Shown: one piece after another, positions 9,131-17,247 of the stretch
How positions within the stretch are numbered: the first letter of the stretch is position 1
Layout of the letters: every line of letters begins with the position of its first letter
From: Actinobacteria bacterium 69-20
GTDB lineage: Bacteria; Actinomycetota; Actinomycetes; Mycobacteriales; Nakamurellaceae
Direction: 5' to 3'
NCBI GenBank assembly: GCA_001897425.1
Contig: MKSW01000015.1
Coordinates: 1-64,000 of the forward strand
Length of the DNA: 64,000 nucleotides
The notes under the pieces: generated by a model
What the model saw: only the letters and a program-made list of their open reading frames with translations
What the model was told of the DNA's origin: nothing
Databases searched by the model: none
Position numbers and translations under genes: made by a program

Positions 9131-9906
9131 GCTGCCTCGCTTCGCTCTGTTGCCTCGCGCTGCGGCGGCACGTTGGACGCTTGCGCGGCGGCGACGTCAT
9201 CCGGCGGCTCCGCGTCGAACGGCGGCACCACCCCATGCCTGCGGACCAGGACGATGTGCAGCACCACCAGAATGCCCACCACCAACGGCAGCAACATCAC
9301 GTGCCACAGCAGCATCTGCCCCGGATTGAGGACGTTGAAATAGGCGCCCACGCCGATCGAGTTGAGCCCGTCCTTGGCCTGGGTCGAGATCCACTGCGAG
9401 TCGAAGTTCGATTGCGACAGGTAGCCAGTGAACGCGGTGCCGATCGACCCGACGAATGCGACGGTGCCGGTGATCCAGGTCAGCGCCCGCTTGCCGCGCC
9501 ACGCCGCCATGAAGAACTTGCCCCACAGGTGGATCACCATGCAGACGAAGAACAACTGCACGCTCCACAGGTGGGTCGAGTTGACGAAGTGCCCGACCCT
9601 TGAGACGTGCCACCACGCTGCCCCGCCCAGCGTCAGCACCAGCCCGGACAGCAGCACGACCAAGAACGCGGCCAGCGTGGCCACGCCGAACACGTACACC
9701 CACGACCGCACGTACGCGGGCTGCCGATCCGGGAGCCACTGGCCCTCGGGCACCGCCCGCGTGAGCCAGTGCCGGAACCGCACCGTCCAGCTGCGCGGGG
9801 CGGTGGCCGTGCCGGTCGCGGTGCCGGTGTTAGCGCCGGTCGCAGCGCCTGTCGCCGTGCCGGCCTCAGCGCCGGACACCGGACCGCTCCCGCCGCTCGG
9901 ACTCAC
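9127..9906 (-). CDS. Cytochrome b N-terminal (b6-like) domain protein
   Basis: 259 residues with at least four membrane helices and the di-heme His pattern of cytochrome b: NSTHLW and VIHLWG on one helix, LLWHVMLL and VVLHIVLV on another. This indicates two b hemes in the cytoplasmic membrane. The first 40 residues are a degenerate Gly-Thr-Ala-Thr repeat, so the true start is uncertain; the present start overlaps the upstream small gene by 41 bases. No Rieske protein or cytochrome c gene is nearby, so this is not the normal qcrCAB operon but an orphan b-type complex. Confidence 0.82.
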   Translation of the reverse strand: MSPSGGSGPVSGAEAGTATGAATGANTGTATGTATAPRSWTVRFRHWLTRAVPEGQWLPDRQPAYVRSWVYVFGVATLAAFLVVLLSGLVLTLGGAAWWHVSRVGHFVNSTHLWSVQLFFVCMVIHLWGKFFMAAWRGKRALTWITGTVAFVGSIGTAFTGYLSQSNFDSQWISTQAKDGLNSIGVGAYFNVLNPGQMLLWHVMLLPLVVGILVVLHIVLVRRHGVVPPFDAEPPDDVAAAQASNVPPQREATERSEAA

Positions 9907-10063
9907 GGCCGCCCGGAAAGGGCAGCAGCAGTGCCAGCACGAAGACCACCAGCATCGCCGCGATGATCAGCAGGTTCGTCAGCGAGAGCTGGACGACACC
10001 CCAGTGCACATAACGCCCCGCGGCCGGAAACACCGCACCAGGCGACGACATCAGCACCCACAT
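9866..10063 (-). CDS. Small single-helix membrane protein of the cytochrome b cluster
   Basis: 65 residues beginning MWVLMSSPGAVF, with one strong membrane helix (LLIIAAMLVVFVLALLLPF) and a charged tail. It is the first gene of the cytochrome b set and its end overlaps the cytochrome b start. The start was chosen at 10063 because the residues upstream are Arg-rich and unlike a membrane protein. Likely an accessory or assembly subunit; no named family recognised. Confidence 0.6.
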   Translation of the reverse strand: MWVLMSSPGAVFPAAGRYVHWGVVQLSLTNLLIIAAMLVVFVLALLLPFPGGRESERRERSGVRR

Positions 10064-10555
10064 CTGGGGCCTCCTTCGACGGCAATGCATCCAGGACACT
10101 GCTGCTGCCGCACGGCCCGCTAGGGCCGAACGTCACTGCGCCGCCGGGACTTCCGGACCCACTTCGCGATCCACTCACCGGCCCAACGAGTTACCGCGCT
10201 CGCGGTGTGCCGTGCTCCCCGGCTATGACGCTGTTCGCCGCCGCCGGGATACGGCTATCGGCCTGTAATGCCCGCCGGGGGCTCCTCCCTCCGACGCCCT
10301 GTCGAGATCAGTTGCGGCGACACCACTTCCGGCGAGAACCCTCTACGAAACCCGGGAGGATTCATGAACGCGCTACACGAGAGCATGTTGGTGGGCCTGG
10401 GCGACCTCGGGGTCGAACGCAACGGCATCGTCGACAAGTCCGGGTGAGCGGCGAACTGCGGGGACGGCGAAGAAGGACGGGCCGGTGCCGGCGCCGCGAG
10501 ACGTTTCCGGCAGTCGTCGGTGATGCGGAATCGCGGGCCCTTCACGCGTTGCGCG
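10064..10555. other. 492-base gap at the edge of the catabolic region
   Basis: Lies between the small membrane-protein gene and the end of the first amidohydrolase gene. Only one 27-codon frame with a good ribosome-binding site stands out (listed separately). Composition looks intermediate between the two flanks. It is a candidate left boundary of the accessory region; I see no integrase, IS or direct copy of the tRNA end in it. Confidence 0.4.
10364..10447 (+). CDS. Possible 27-residue small ORF
   Basis: ATG at 10364 is preceded by gggaggatt at ideal spacing and encodes MNALHESMLVGLGDLGVERN plus seven more residues, ending before a TGA. Codon third positions are G/C rich. It may be a true small protein, a leader peptide, or the 5' stub of a gene truncated at the boundary. 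No family recognised. Confidence 0.3.
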   Translation: MNALHESMLVGLGDLGVERNGIVDKSG

Positions 10556-11824
10556 TCAAGCCGCGCACGCCAGGCCGAGTGCGCCGTAAGCAATCTGGCC
10601 GCGAATCATCACGCCCGCGACATCGGCGCGGGACGCACGTAGCACCAGAGACGCGATGACGTCCGTGGATGACTGCAATCCGTCACCGTGCATGTCGAAG
10701 ACGGCGAATGTCGCATCCTTTCCCGGCTCGATCGAACCGAGCCTGTCCGCGACCCCCAGTACTCGCGCCGCGCCGATGGTGCACGCGTCATATGACGCGT
10801 GAATGCTTCGGCGGCGTGCCTCGGCCGAGGCGCTCTGCACCCGTGCGCAAAAGCCCATCTCGTCGAGCATCGATGGAGTGGAGGTCATGGCATTGTCCGT
10901 GCCGAGTCCGACCATCAGGCCCAGATCGACCGCGACCAAGAACGGCGGTGACGTCCTGCCTAGGCAGGCCATGGCTCGCGGGCACATCACCGCGCCGATC
11001 CCCGCATCCCGCACGCGCGTCAGATCGGCCACGTCCGCGTAGGTCAAGTGGACCAGGAAATCCGGCTCGAGAATGCCGGTCGCGCGTTCGATCTCCCCCC
11101 GACCGGTATGGCGCAGAGACAACTCGTCGTATTCGATCGATGCGGCAGAGTGCGTGGCCAAGCGTTTCCCGGCAGTTCCACGGACCAGCCTCAAGATCGC
11201 TCGGAGGCCCGCATCCGTCGTGTGGTTGACGTGGACCGGTGCGAAGCCGTCCGCGACGTCAAGTGCGGCCGCGATGTCCTCCATGACCGATGGATCGAGA
11301 TCCCCGGAATTCGTCGACAGGGCCTCGGCGCTCTGCACCGGATACGTCGAGTGCCCGGTGAAATGCAGCCATTCGATCGGCGACGAGGAGAGCGCGGAGC
11401 GCAGGGCGACGATCGCGTCAGCGCCACCGGTGCAGAAATCCGCCGCCATGACGGTGCCGGACGCGAGCATCTGCGCCGCGGCCCTGGATACCGCCGACCG
11501 GTACTGCTCCGCGTCGAGTTCGCGAAGCAACCGATGGCGCCGACCGCCGGGCGCATAGAGAACATCGATACCCGGCGGTGTCGAAAAGAGGAGTTCGGGG
11601 AACGCCGCATCTTCTATATGGGTGTGACAGTTGATGAACCCGGGTGCGATCAGCTTGCCGGAGACATCGATTTCGGCGCATTCGGGGAATGTGTTCGGGC
11701 TTCCGATTCCTCTGATGCTGCCTTCGACCACGTACACGGAGAGATCACGGCCGATCCGTAGATCCGGCAAAATAACGCCGAATGCGTTCTTAAGCAGGAT
11801 TCTCGAAGGTAGCGATCTTTCCAC
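10556..11824 (-). CDS. Amidohydrolase, ATZ/TRZ-cytosine deaminase type (copy 1)
   Basis: 422 residues, GTG start. Metal-dependent hydrolase: HxH at H67/H69 (FINCHTHIED), further His in LATHSAAS and FLVHLTYAD, Asp in GLGTDNAMT, and a C-terminal beta-sandwich. Members deaminate or dechlorinate N-heterocycles (cytosine, guanine, s-triazines). In this copy the usual HAxE segment reads HSAASIEY, so the catalytic Glu after the third His seems absent. The second copy at 15438 keeps HAGET. It is the last gene of the Liv-type operon and is paired with a SnoaL-like gene just upstream. It probably acts on a cyclic amide or amidine imported by the transporter. Confidence 0.85.
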   Translation of the reverse strand: MERSLPSRILLKNAFGVILPDLRIGRDLSVYVVEGSIRGIGSPNTFPECAEIDVSGKLIAPGFINCHTHIEDAAFPELLFSTPPGIDVLYAPGGRRHRLLRELDAEQYRSAVSRAAAQMLASGTVMAADFCTGGADAIVALRSALSSSPIEWLHFTGHSTYPVQSAEALSTNSGDLDPSVMEDIAAALDVADGFAPVHVNHTTDAGLRAILRLVRGTAGKRLATHSAASIEYDELSLRHTGRGEIERATGILEPDFLVHLTYADVADLTRVRDAGIGAVMCPRAMACLGRTSPPFLVAVDLGLMVGLGTDNAMTSTPSMLDEMGFCARVQSASAEARRRSIHASYDACTIGAARVLGVADRLGSIEPGKDATFAVFDMHGDGLQSSTDVIASLVLRASRADVAGVMIRGQIAYGALGLACAA

Positions 11825-11870
11825 TTCGCGACCGACTTCTTCTATTCCTGAGCGCTACTGCCGACCACGC

Positions 11871-12332
11871 TCAATGTCCGACGCGATCCGAGGCATGCAA
11901 TTCGTAGAGATATGCCAATGGATCCAGGACACCCGACGCGCCGAGGTCGTTCCAAACCTGCTGATCGATGATCTTTCCGTGGTGGAACACGAACCTGTCT
12001 TGATAGCGTATGCCGGAGAAGTGGCGCCCGCTGAGGCTTTGCCCTTCGAGGGTGCCGCGCGATACCACCACGATATCCTCGTCGAGATTGGTGAAGACGT
12101 CGAAGTCCGTCCTGTTCTTCCTGACCCACTTGTACCGTCGCGCCGCGTCGGCGACCATATCGGTGAGATTGGAATAGATGAATCCGCCCGCGAACGTGAG
12201 CTTCGCGCCCGGGGCCAGGTAGGCAGACGCGCCCTCCAATCTGCGCTGCTCGCAGAGAAGCAGGTAGTCGTTCACCCACGCGATGCCGTTCTCGCGTTCT
12301 TCTTCGGTGACTCCACCAGGGCCCTTGACCAT
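11871..12332 (-). CDS. SnoaL-like/NTF2-fold protein (copy 1)
   Basis: 153 residues. Motifs LTFAGGFIYSNLTDMVADAA and IRYQDRFVFHHGKI mark the NTF2-like cone fold used by SnoaL cyclases, ketosteroid isomerase and small hydrolases. It is clearly paralogous to the protein at 16737-17174 (shared pattern NLxDMVADAAxRYxxVRK). ATG at 12332; a longer frame upstream overlaps the racemase-like gene and is rejected. Each copy sits beside an amidohydrolase. Catalysis unassigned. Confidence 0.75.
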   Translation of the reverse strand: MVKGPGGVTEEERENGIAWVNDYLLLCEQRRLEGASAYLAPGAKLTFAGGFIYSNLTDMVADAARRYKWVRKNRTDFDVFTNLDEDIVVVSRGTLEGQSLSGRHFSGIRYQDRFVFHHGKIIDQQVWNDLGASGVLDPLAYLYELHASDRVGH

Positions 12333-12394
12333 CAGAATCGCACCTCGTTCATTACTTGGTTTGTTGTTGGATCCGTGTACCGCTACAAGGTGGC

Positions 12395-13195
12395 TCAGGG
12401 CATGAACACCTCTTGCAGATGGCGCACGACGCTGGGGGCGAGGCGCCGTCGCTCGTAGGAGTTCGCGCCAACATCCCACACCTTCGCAGCCCGGGCGCGC
12501 GCCAACGCGTCGGCCATGACGACCGTGAGCCCGTTCGAGTCGATGACCGGCAGGCCTCCGGTCTCACGAACACCAGCTGCCCAGAGCAGCTCGTTTTCCA
12601 GACCCTCCCCGCACACGACGACGTCCGCTCCACGGGCCTTCAGCTTCTCGGCCGCACGGTCCATGAGGCTGACCAGCTCACGTACATCTCCGCTGTTCGC
12701 CAACGCATCGCCGATCACCTCCTTGGCGCCCGGCATGTACTCGAATCCCACGCATGAGGAGGACACACCCTGCGTGCGCATGTTCGCGGAGATGGGGGCC
12801 TCGAGCGCCGGAATGAAGCCGACGATGCCGAACTGGATGCGCTGGGATGCCAGCAATGAGAATGTTTGTCGACCGTATCCGATCACGGGAATCGAGGTGA
12901 GCGACAGCGCATGGCTGAGGCCCGGGTCCTGACTGGTCCCGATGACATAGGCATCGTATCCTGCGCGTTCCGCTTCCAGGCTCTGCCGCGCGAATTCCCA
13001 GCCGAAGAACGCTTCGGCCTGGCCGAACTCTACGTAGTTCACCGGCAGCGCATCCGCAAACGCGCGGCCCGGCAATCCTTGTTGGCGCACGATTGTGTCT
13101 TCAGGCAGCAAGGCCTTGAAGTGCGCGTCGTACGCCGCATCCAACCACGGGAATCTTCCCAGAATCGTGTGCTTTTGAAACCAAATCTTCGGCAT
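12395..13195 (-). CDS. Asp/Glu/hydantoin racemase superfamily protein, single-cysteine form
   Basis: 266 residues with the two-lobe racemase layout. The segment IGTSQDPGLSHAL (85-97) aligns with the first catalytic loop of hydantoin racemase (normally a Cys before xDPGL), but Thr87/Ser88 are here instead of Cys. The second loop VVVCGEGLE keeps Cys195. One-Cys members include arylmalonate decarboxylase and some isomerases, so decarboxylation or isomerisation is as likely as racemisation. Start MPKIWF at 13195. It lies between the SDR and SnoaL genes of the Liv operon. Reaction uncertain. Confidence 0.75.
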   Translation of the reverse strand: MPKIWFQKHTILGRFPWLDAAYDAHFKALLPEDTIVRQQGLPGRAFADALPVNYVEFGQAEAFFGWEFARQSLEAERAGYDAYVIGTSQDPGLSHALSLTSIPVIGYGRQTFSLLASQRIQFGIVGFIPALEAPISANMRTQGVSSSCVGFEYMPGAKEVIGDALANSGDVRELVSLMDRAAEKLKARGADVVVCGEGLENELLWAAGVRETGGLPVIDSNGLTVVMADALARARAAKVWDVGANSYERRRLAPSVVRHLQEVFMP

Positions 13196-13233
13196 CCGCC
13201 ATTCCCTCCGATCGCGCAGTTCTCCCGTACGTC

Positions 13234-13926
13234 TTAGCCCATCCAAAGGCCGCCGTTGATGTCGAGCACCGCCCCGGTGATGGATCGAGCGGCGCCGGAA
13301 TACAGGAAGCTGACGACCCCTGCCACCTCAGCGGGGTCAATGGTCCTGCCCAACGGTATTTGCGCGACGAGACCTTCACGTTGCCGAGCCGACAATCGGT
13401 GATACATGGCGGTCTCGACCGGGCCGGGCGCAATGGCGTTGGCCCTGATCCCATCCGGCGCGAGCGTGCGCGCGAAGTGACGGGCCAGGCCGATGATTCC
13501 GGCCTTGGCGGTCGCGTAGGCCGGGCCGGACAGGGTGTTACCGCCGTTGCGACCGTTCACGGAACTCATCAGAACGATGTTCCGATCGCCGGTTACGGCA
13601 CGCAGCCTGGAAAGCCCTTCGCGCACAACGACATACGCGGTGTCGAGGTTCGAGCGGATGACGGAATGCCAGCCATCGACGTCGGTCTCGTCCACGCCTC
13701 CGGCACCGGCAGCGCCTGCCAACGCGACAATGCCGCGGAGCGTCGAAGGGGCCGACGCGTCGAGGAAGGCACGCACCGAAGCCGGATCGGCCGCGTCGAC
13801 ACCGTCGGCGATGTCGATCACCAAGGGCTCGAAGCCTGCCGCGTGTAGCGCCGCAGCGGTAGCTCGACCGATACCGCCGGCACCGCCGGTGATGAGAATC
13901 GTGCCGTTCCCGCTGCCGCGCCCCAT
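13234..13926 (-). CDS. Short-chain dehydrogenase/reductase
   Basis: 230 residues. Classical SDR: cofactor motif TGGAGGIG near 14-21, catalytic Ser in LMSSVNG and YxxxK in YATAKAG, C-terminal GAVLDINGGLW. FabG-like NAD(P) oxidoreductase, cytosolic. It lies 3 bases after livF-like and upstream of the racemase-like gene in the same operon, suggesting oxidation or reduction of an alcohol/ketone intermediate. Confidence 0.9.
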   Translation of the reverse strand: MGRGSGNGTILITGGAGGIGRATAAALHAAGFEPLVIDIADGVDAADPASVRAFLDASAPSTLRGIVALAGAAGAGGVDETDVDGWHSVIRSNLDTAYVVVREGLSRLRAVTGDRNIVLMSSVNGRNGGNTLSGPAYATAKAGIIGLARHFARTLAPDGIRANAIAPGPVETAMYHRLSARQREGLVAQIPLGRTIDPAEVAGVVSFLYSGAARSITGAVLDINGGLWMG

Positions 13927-13929
13927 CGG

Positions 13930-14682
13930 TCACACGGCCAGGTATTTCCGCGCGAGTTCAGGGTCGGTCACGAATTCATCCCGCGTGCCCGCGAAGACGA
14001 TGCGGCCTCGATCGATGATGACAACGTGCGCGCAGATACCGAGTGCGAACGCGGAGTTCTGTTCCGACAGAAGGATCGTCATCGACGACTTCTCGGCGAG
14101 GCGCTGTATCCCTGCCCGTAGGTCGTCTAGCACGACGGGTGCCAGACCTGTTGACGGTTCGTCCATCAGAAGCAGGCTCGGTCGACCCATCAGGGCACGC
14201 CCAATGGCCACCATCTGCTGCTCACCGCCGGACAGCCGTGTGCCGCCACGGTCCAACAGGGCGCGGAGGTTCGGCAGGAGTTCGACAACGTCGTCGATCG
14301 TCATCGGTTCGCGCTTCCCGCGCAACGCAGCGTGCCTGCCCAGACGCAGGTTCCCGCGGACCGACAGGTTTCCCAGGATGCGGCGATCTTCCGGCACGAG
14401 AACCACGCCGTGGCCGGCGAGTTCGTGCGCCGGCAGGCCATCAATCGACCGGCCGTCCAACCGGATGTCGCCGACCTTGCGGACGTCCGCGGCGCCTGCG
14501 ATGGACTTGAGCAGCGTCGTCTTGCCTGCGCCGTTGCGTCCGAGCAATGCTGTCACCGCTCCTGCCACCGGCTCGATCGCGATATCGAACAGTACCTGGG
14601 CCCGTCCGTAATAGGCGTTGAGATCACTGACTGTAAGTGGGTTCTGGGTACGAGCCGGATCCGGCTGCATTGCCTCCGTCAT
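13930..14682 (-). CDS. Branched-chain amino acid-type ABC transporter ATPase, LivF-like
   Basis: 250 residues. Walker A GRNGAGKTT, signature LSGGEQQMVAIGRAL, Walker B LLLMDEPSTGL, and LivF-type ending (dpELARKYLAV). It energises import with the LivG-like ATPase; start directly adjoins the LivG stop. Substrates of HAAT transporters include amino acids, amides and urea, so the cargo here is probably an amide or acid related to the enzymes around it. Confidence 0.92.
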   Translation of the reverse strand: MTEAMQPDPARTQNPLTVSDLNAYYGRAQVLFDIAIEPVAGAVTALLGRNGAGKTTLLKSIAGAADVRKVGDIRLDGRSIDGLPAHELAGHGVVLVPEDRRILGNLSVRGNLRLGRHAALRGKREPMTIDDVVELLPNLRALLDRGGTRLSGGEQQMVAIGRALMGRPSLLLMDEPSTGLAPVVLDDLRAGIQRLAEKSSMTILLSEQNSAFALGICAHVVIIDRGRIVFAGTRDEFVTDPELARKYLAV

Positions 14683-15441
14683 CTAGCCCTCCTCACCGAG
14701 GTACGCGGCGATGACGCGGGGGTCGGCCCGAACGGTCTGCGGGTCGCCCGTACACAGGACCGTCCCCTGATGCAGCACCGTGACCTCGTCAGCCAGCGCG
14801 AAGACGACCCGCATGTCGTGCTCGCTGATCAGGACCGTGGTGTGATGGTCCGGGTACAGGCGGCCGACGAGTGCGACCGTCTGGTCAGTCTCCTCCTGCG
14901 ACATACCGGCAGTCGGCTCATCGAGCAGCAGGAGCCGCGGCTGCGAGGCCAAGGCCATCGCGATCTCCAGGCGCTTCCGATCCCCTTGAGCCAGGATCCC
15001 GGCCGGCGTCGCCCGAATCCGGCCGAGGCCGACCGCGTCGATCAAATCGGCAGCCGCTCCGGTGACCTGTCTGCTGTACCGCGGACGCCACACCACGGCC
15101 GATTCCCGACGTGCCGCAGCGACGGCGACGAGGACGTTGTCGTGCACCGTCATGGTCGGAAAGACCCGCGCCACTTGGAATCCGCGGGCGAGGCCGGCCC
15201 GTACCAGCTGCGCGGGCCGCCGGTGCGCACCAGAGCCGAGAACTTCGATGGATCCGCGACTGACCCGGTGTTCGCCCGAAATCACCCCGAAGAGCGTGCT
15301 CTTGCCAGCACCGTTCGGCCCGATCAAGGCATGAACCCGACCTTCGGTGACCGTCATCGTCACGCCCTGGAGCGCCCAGTTCCCGCTGTATTCCTTCCAC
15401 ACCTCCACGAGTTCGGCGAGGACCGATCCGGGCGCGCTCAT
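14683..15441 (-). CDS. Branched-chain amino acid-type ABC transporter ATPase, LivG-like
   Basis: 252 residues. Walker A GPNGAGKST, Walker B LLLLDEPTAGM, H-loop ISEHDMRVVFALAD, and LivG ending VRADPRVIAAYLGEE. The signature loop is altered (ILAQGDRKRLEIA rather than LSxGQQ), as often seen in LivG. The start at 15441 overlaps the stop of the second amidohydrolase as ATGA; seven extra upstream codons are possible but less likely. Confidence 0.92.
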   Translation of the reverse strand: MSAPGSVLAELVEVWKEYSGNWALQGVTMTVTEGRVHALIGPNGAGKSTLFGVISGEHRVSRGSIEVLGSGAHRRPAQLVRAGLARGFQVARVFPTMTVHDNVLVAVAAARRESAVVWRPRYSRQVTGAAADLIDAVGLGRIRATPAGILAQGDRKRLEIAMALASQPRLLLLDEPTAGMSQEETDQTVALVGRLYPDHHTTVLISEHDMRVVFALADEVTVLHQGTVLCTGDPQTVRADPRVIAAYLGEEG

Positions 15442-16688
15442 TCCGCTGCCCTCCGCTGCCATCGCGGCAAAGCATGGGCAAGCGCCCCATCGACAAAGGT
15501 CGCGGCAACGTCACCCGACTCGGCGGCTGTGACGAGCGCGACGACCGGGTCGAGAAAGTGCCGAAGCCGCGGCGACGACATGTCCAGCAGGAAGAAGGTT
15601 GCCGGACGCCCGAGGCCGATGTGCCCGTGCGTGGACGAGATGCCGAGGGCCTGTGCGGCAGCGGTCGTCGTCGTCGCGAGCATTTCGGCAGCGGTAGGTC
15701 GTCGCGCGTTCCGGGCTTCGGCGCGCAGTGCACGGCTGAAGAAAGTCATTTCCGCCAACATGTCTGGAGAGGAGACCATCGCGTTGTCGGTACCGAGGGC
15801 GACGGTCACACCACAATCCAGGGCAGTCAGCATTGGCGGAATACCGTTGCCGAGCGACGCTTGAGTGCGCGGGCACATGACGACCGGGATGTCATCGTCG
15901 GCTAGGACCCGGAATTCGGCGGGCGTGGCAGCCGTCATATGCACGATGAAGTCCGGCTTCACGTACCTCGCGATCCGCTGGACATCGCCGGCACCAGTCC
16001 GCGACATCGATAACGTGCGGTATTTCGGAGTCTCGCCGGCATGTGTCGCAAGCCGACCGGATCTCGCGCGGACGCGGTCCGCGATCTGCGCCAGACCGCG
16101 ATCGGTCGTGTCGTTCGCCCACAACGGCGAGAACCCTTCAGCCACATCGAGAACCGTGTCAATCTCGCACAGCTGCTCTTCAGTGATGCCATCGGAGTTC
16201 TGCAGCAAGGCCGATGCTGAGTGCAGGGGAAAGCTGCCAAAACGCCCAAAGATGATGGCGTGCAATGGCAGCCCGTCCAGAGCCTCACGGATCTGGCCGA
16301 CACCGTCGACGCCCCCCTCACGGAAATCGGCGAACGCCACGGTGCCGGCTGCGAGCATGGACCTCGCGGCATCGCGCATGCCTGCGACGACGGCTTCACG
16401 ACCCACGTCCGCCATCCAGACATGTCGCAGTCCATCGGGTGGCCACAGCAGCGCATCAGGATCGATGCCATTGCCTCGACCGGCGAGAGCCGCATCACCG
16501 AGGTGGGTGTGCGCGTTGATCAGCCCCGGAACGGCGACCAGATCGCTTGCGTCGTCACCGATGTCGCGGGCGGCACCGGCTCCGACCTCGGTAACGAGGC
16601 CGTCTTCGATGACGATGTCCACGCCCGGGCGAAATTCCAGGCCCGGGCCGAAGATGCACCCGACATTCCTCAGTGCTCGACGATTCAC
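15438..16688 (-). CDS. Amidohydrolase, ATZ/TRZ-cytosine deaminase type (copy 2)
   Basis: About 416 residues. HxH in LINAHTHLGD, third His and catalytic Glu in LATHAGET, fourth His in FIVHMTAAT, Asp in ALGTDNAM: a complete metal-dependent deaminase/hydrolase site, unlike copy 1. GTG at 16688 has an AGGTGA-type ribosome-binding site; a TTG six codons upstream (16706) is the alternative. It sits inside the Liv operon between SnoaL copy 2 and livG, suggesting it acts early on the imported compound. Confidence 0.87.
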   Translation of the reverse strand: MNRRALRNVGCIFGPGLEFRPGVDIVIEDGLVTEVGAGAARDIGDDASDLVAVPGLINAHTHLGDAALAGRGNGIDPDALLWPPDGLRHVWMADVGREAVVAGMRDAARSMLAAGTVAFADFREGGVDGVGQIREALDGLPLHAIIFGRFGSFPLHSASALLQNSDGITEEQLCEIDTVLDVAEGFSPLWANDTTDRGLAQIADRVRARSGRLATHAGETPKYRTLSMSRTGAGDVQRIARYVKPDFIVHMTAATPAEFRVLADDDIPVVMCPRTQASLGNGIPPMLTALDCGVTVALGTDNAMVSSPDMLAEMTFFSRALRAEARNARRPTAAEMLATTTTAAAQALGISSTHGHIGLGRPATFFLLDMSSPRLRHFLDPVVALVTAAESGDVAATFVDGALAHALPRWQRRAAE

Positions 16689-16736
16689 CGTGTCACCTGA
16701 CTTCAAGCGACGATCGATGTCGGTGCGCCGCGCCGG

Positions 16737-17174
16737 TCATGAGCTCGCTGTACTCGTGCGATGGCGCTCTGCCCAGCTCGGCGCCGAACCAGACTCCGCA
16801 AGATCATTGAATACGTATTGTTCTGCGATGAGGCCATCACGGAAGACGAACATGTCGGAGTACCGCACGTTCTTGAATTCGGTACCGTCGAGCGCGATGC
16901 CGTCCAACGTCCCCGTCGATATCACGACGTCGCGACCATCGGAAACCCGCTTTCCGACGATGTACGTCGTTCGGTGCTTCCGCACTTCTCGATAGCGCTC
17001 GGCGGCGTCGGCGACCATATCGCGCAGATTTGTGAAGCGAACAGGCCCGGGAAATGTCAATACCGGATCGGCGGCGAGGAACCGCGCCGCCTCATCCAGA
17101 CGGCGCTCTTCGCACAGCACCAGATAGCGGTCGGCTTTCGCCGCAAGATCATCACCGAACTCATTCATAGCCAT
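16737..17174 (-). CDS. SnoaL-like/NTF2-fold protein (copy 2)
   Basis: 145 residues, ATG at 17174 (a second in-frame ATG two codons later). The paralogous core reads LTFPGPVRFTNLRDMVADAA and VRYSDMFVFRDG, matching copy 1 at 11871-12332. NTF2-like fold. The C-terminus differs and is Ser/Arg rich. The two SnoaL/amidohydrolase pairs look like an old duplication or two steps using related chemistry. Confidence 0.75.
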   Translation of the reverse strand: MAMNEFGDDLAAKADRYLVLCEERRLDEAARFLAADPVLTFPGPVRFTNLRDMVADAAERYREVRKHRTTYIVGKRVSDGRDVVISTGTLDGIALDGTEFKNVRYSDMFVFRDGLIAEQYVFNDLAESGSAPSWAERHRTSTASS

Positions 17175-17247
17175 TACGCCCTTTCGAAGTGTGCAACACA
17201 ATTGGAAAACGGCATCCACCGGACCTGGACGCTTACCGAGGGGTCCT

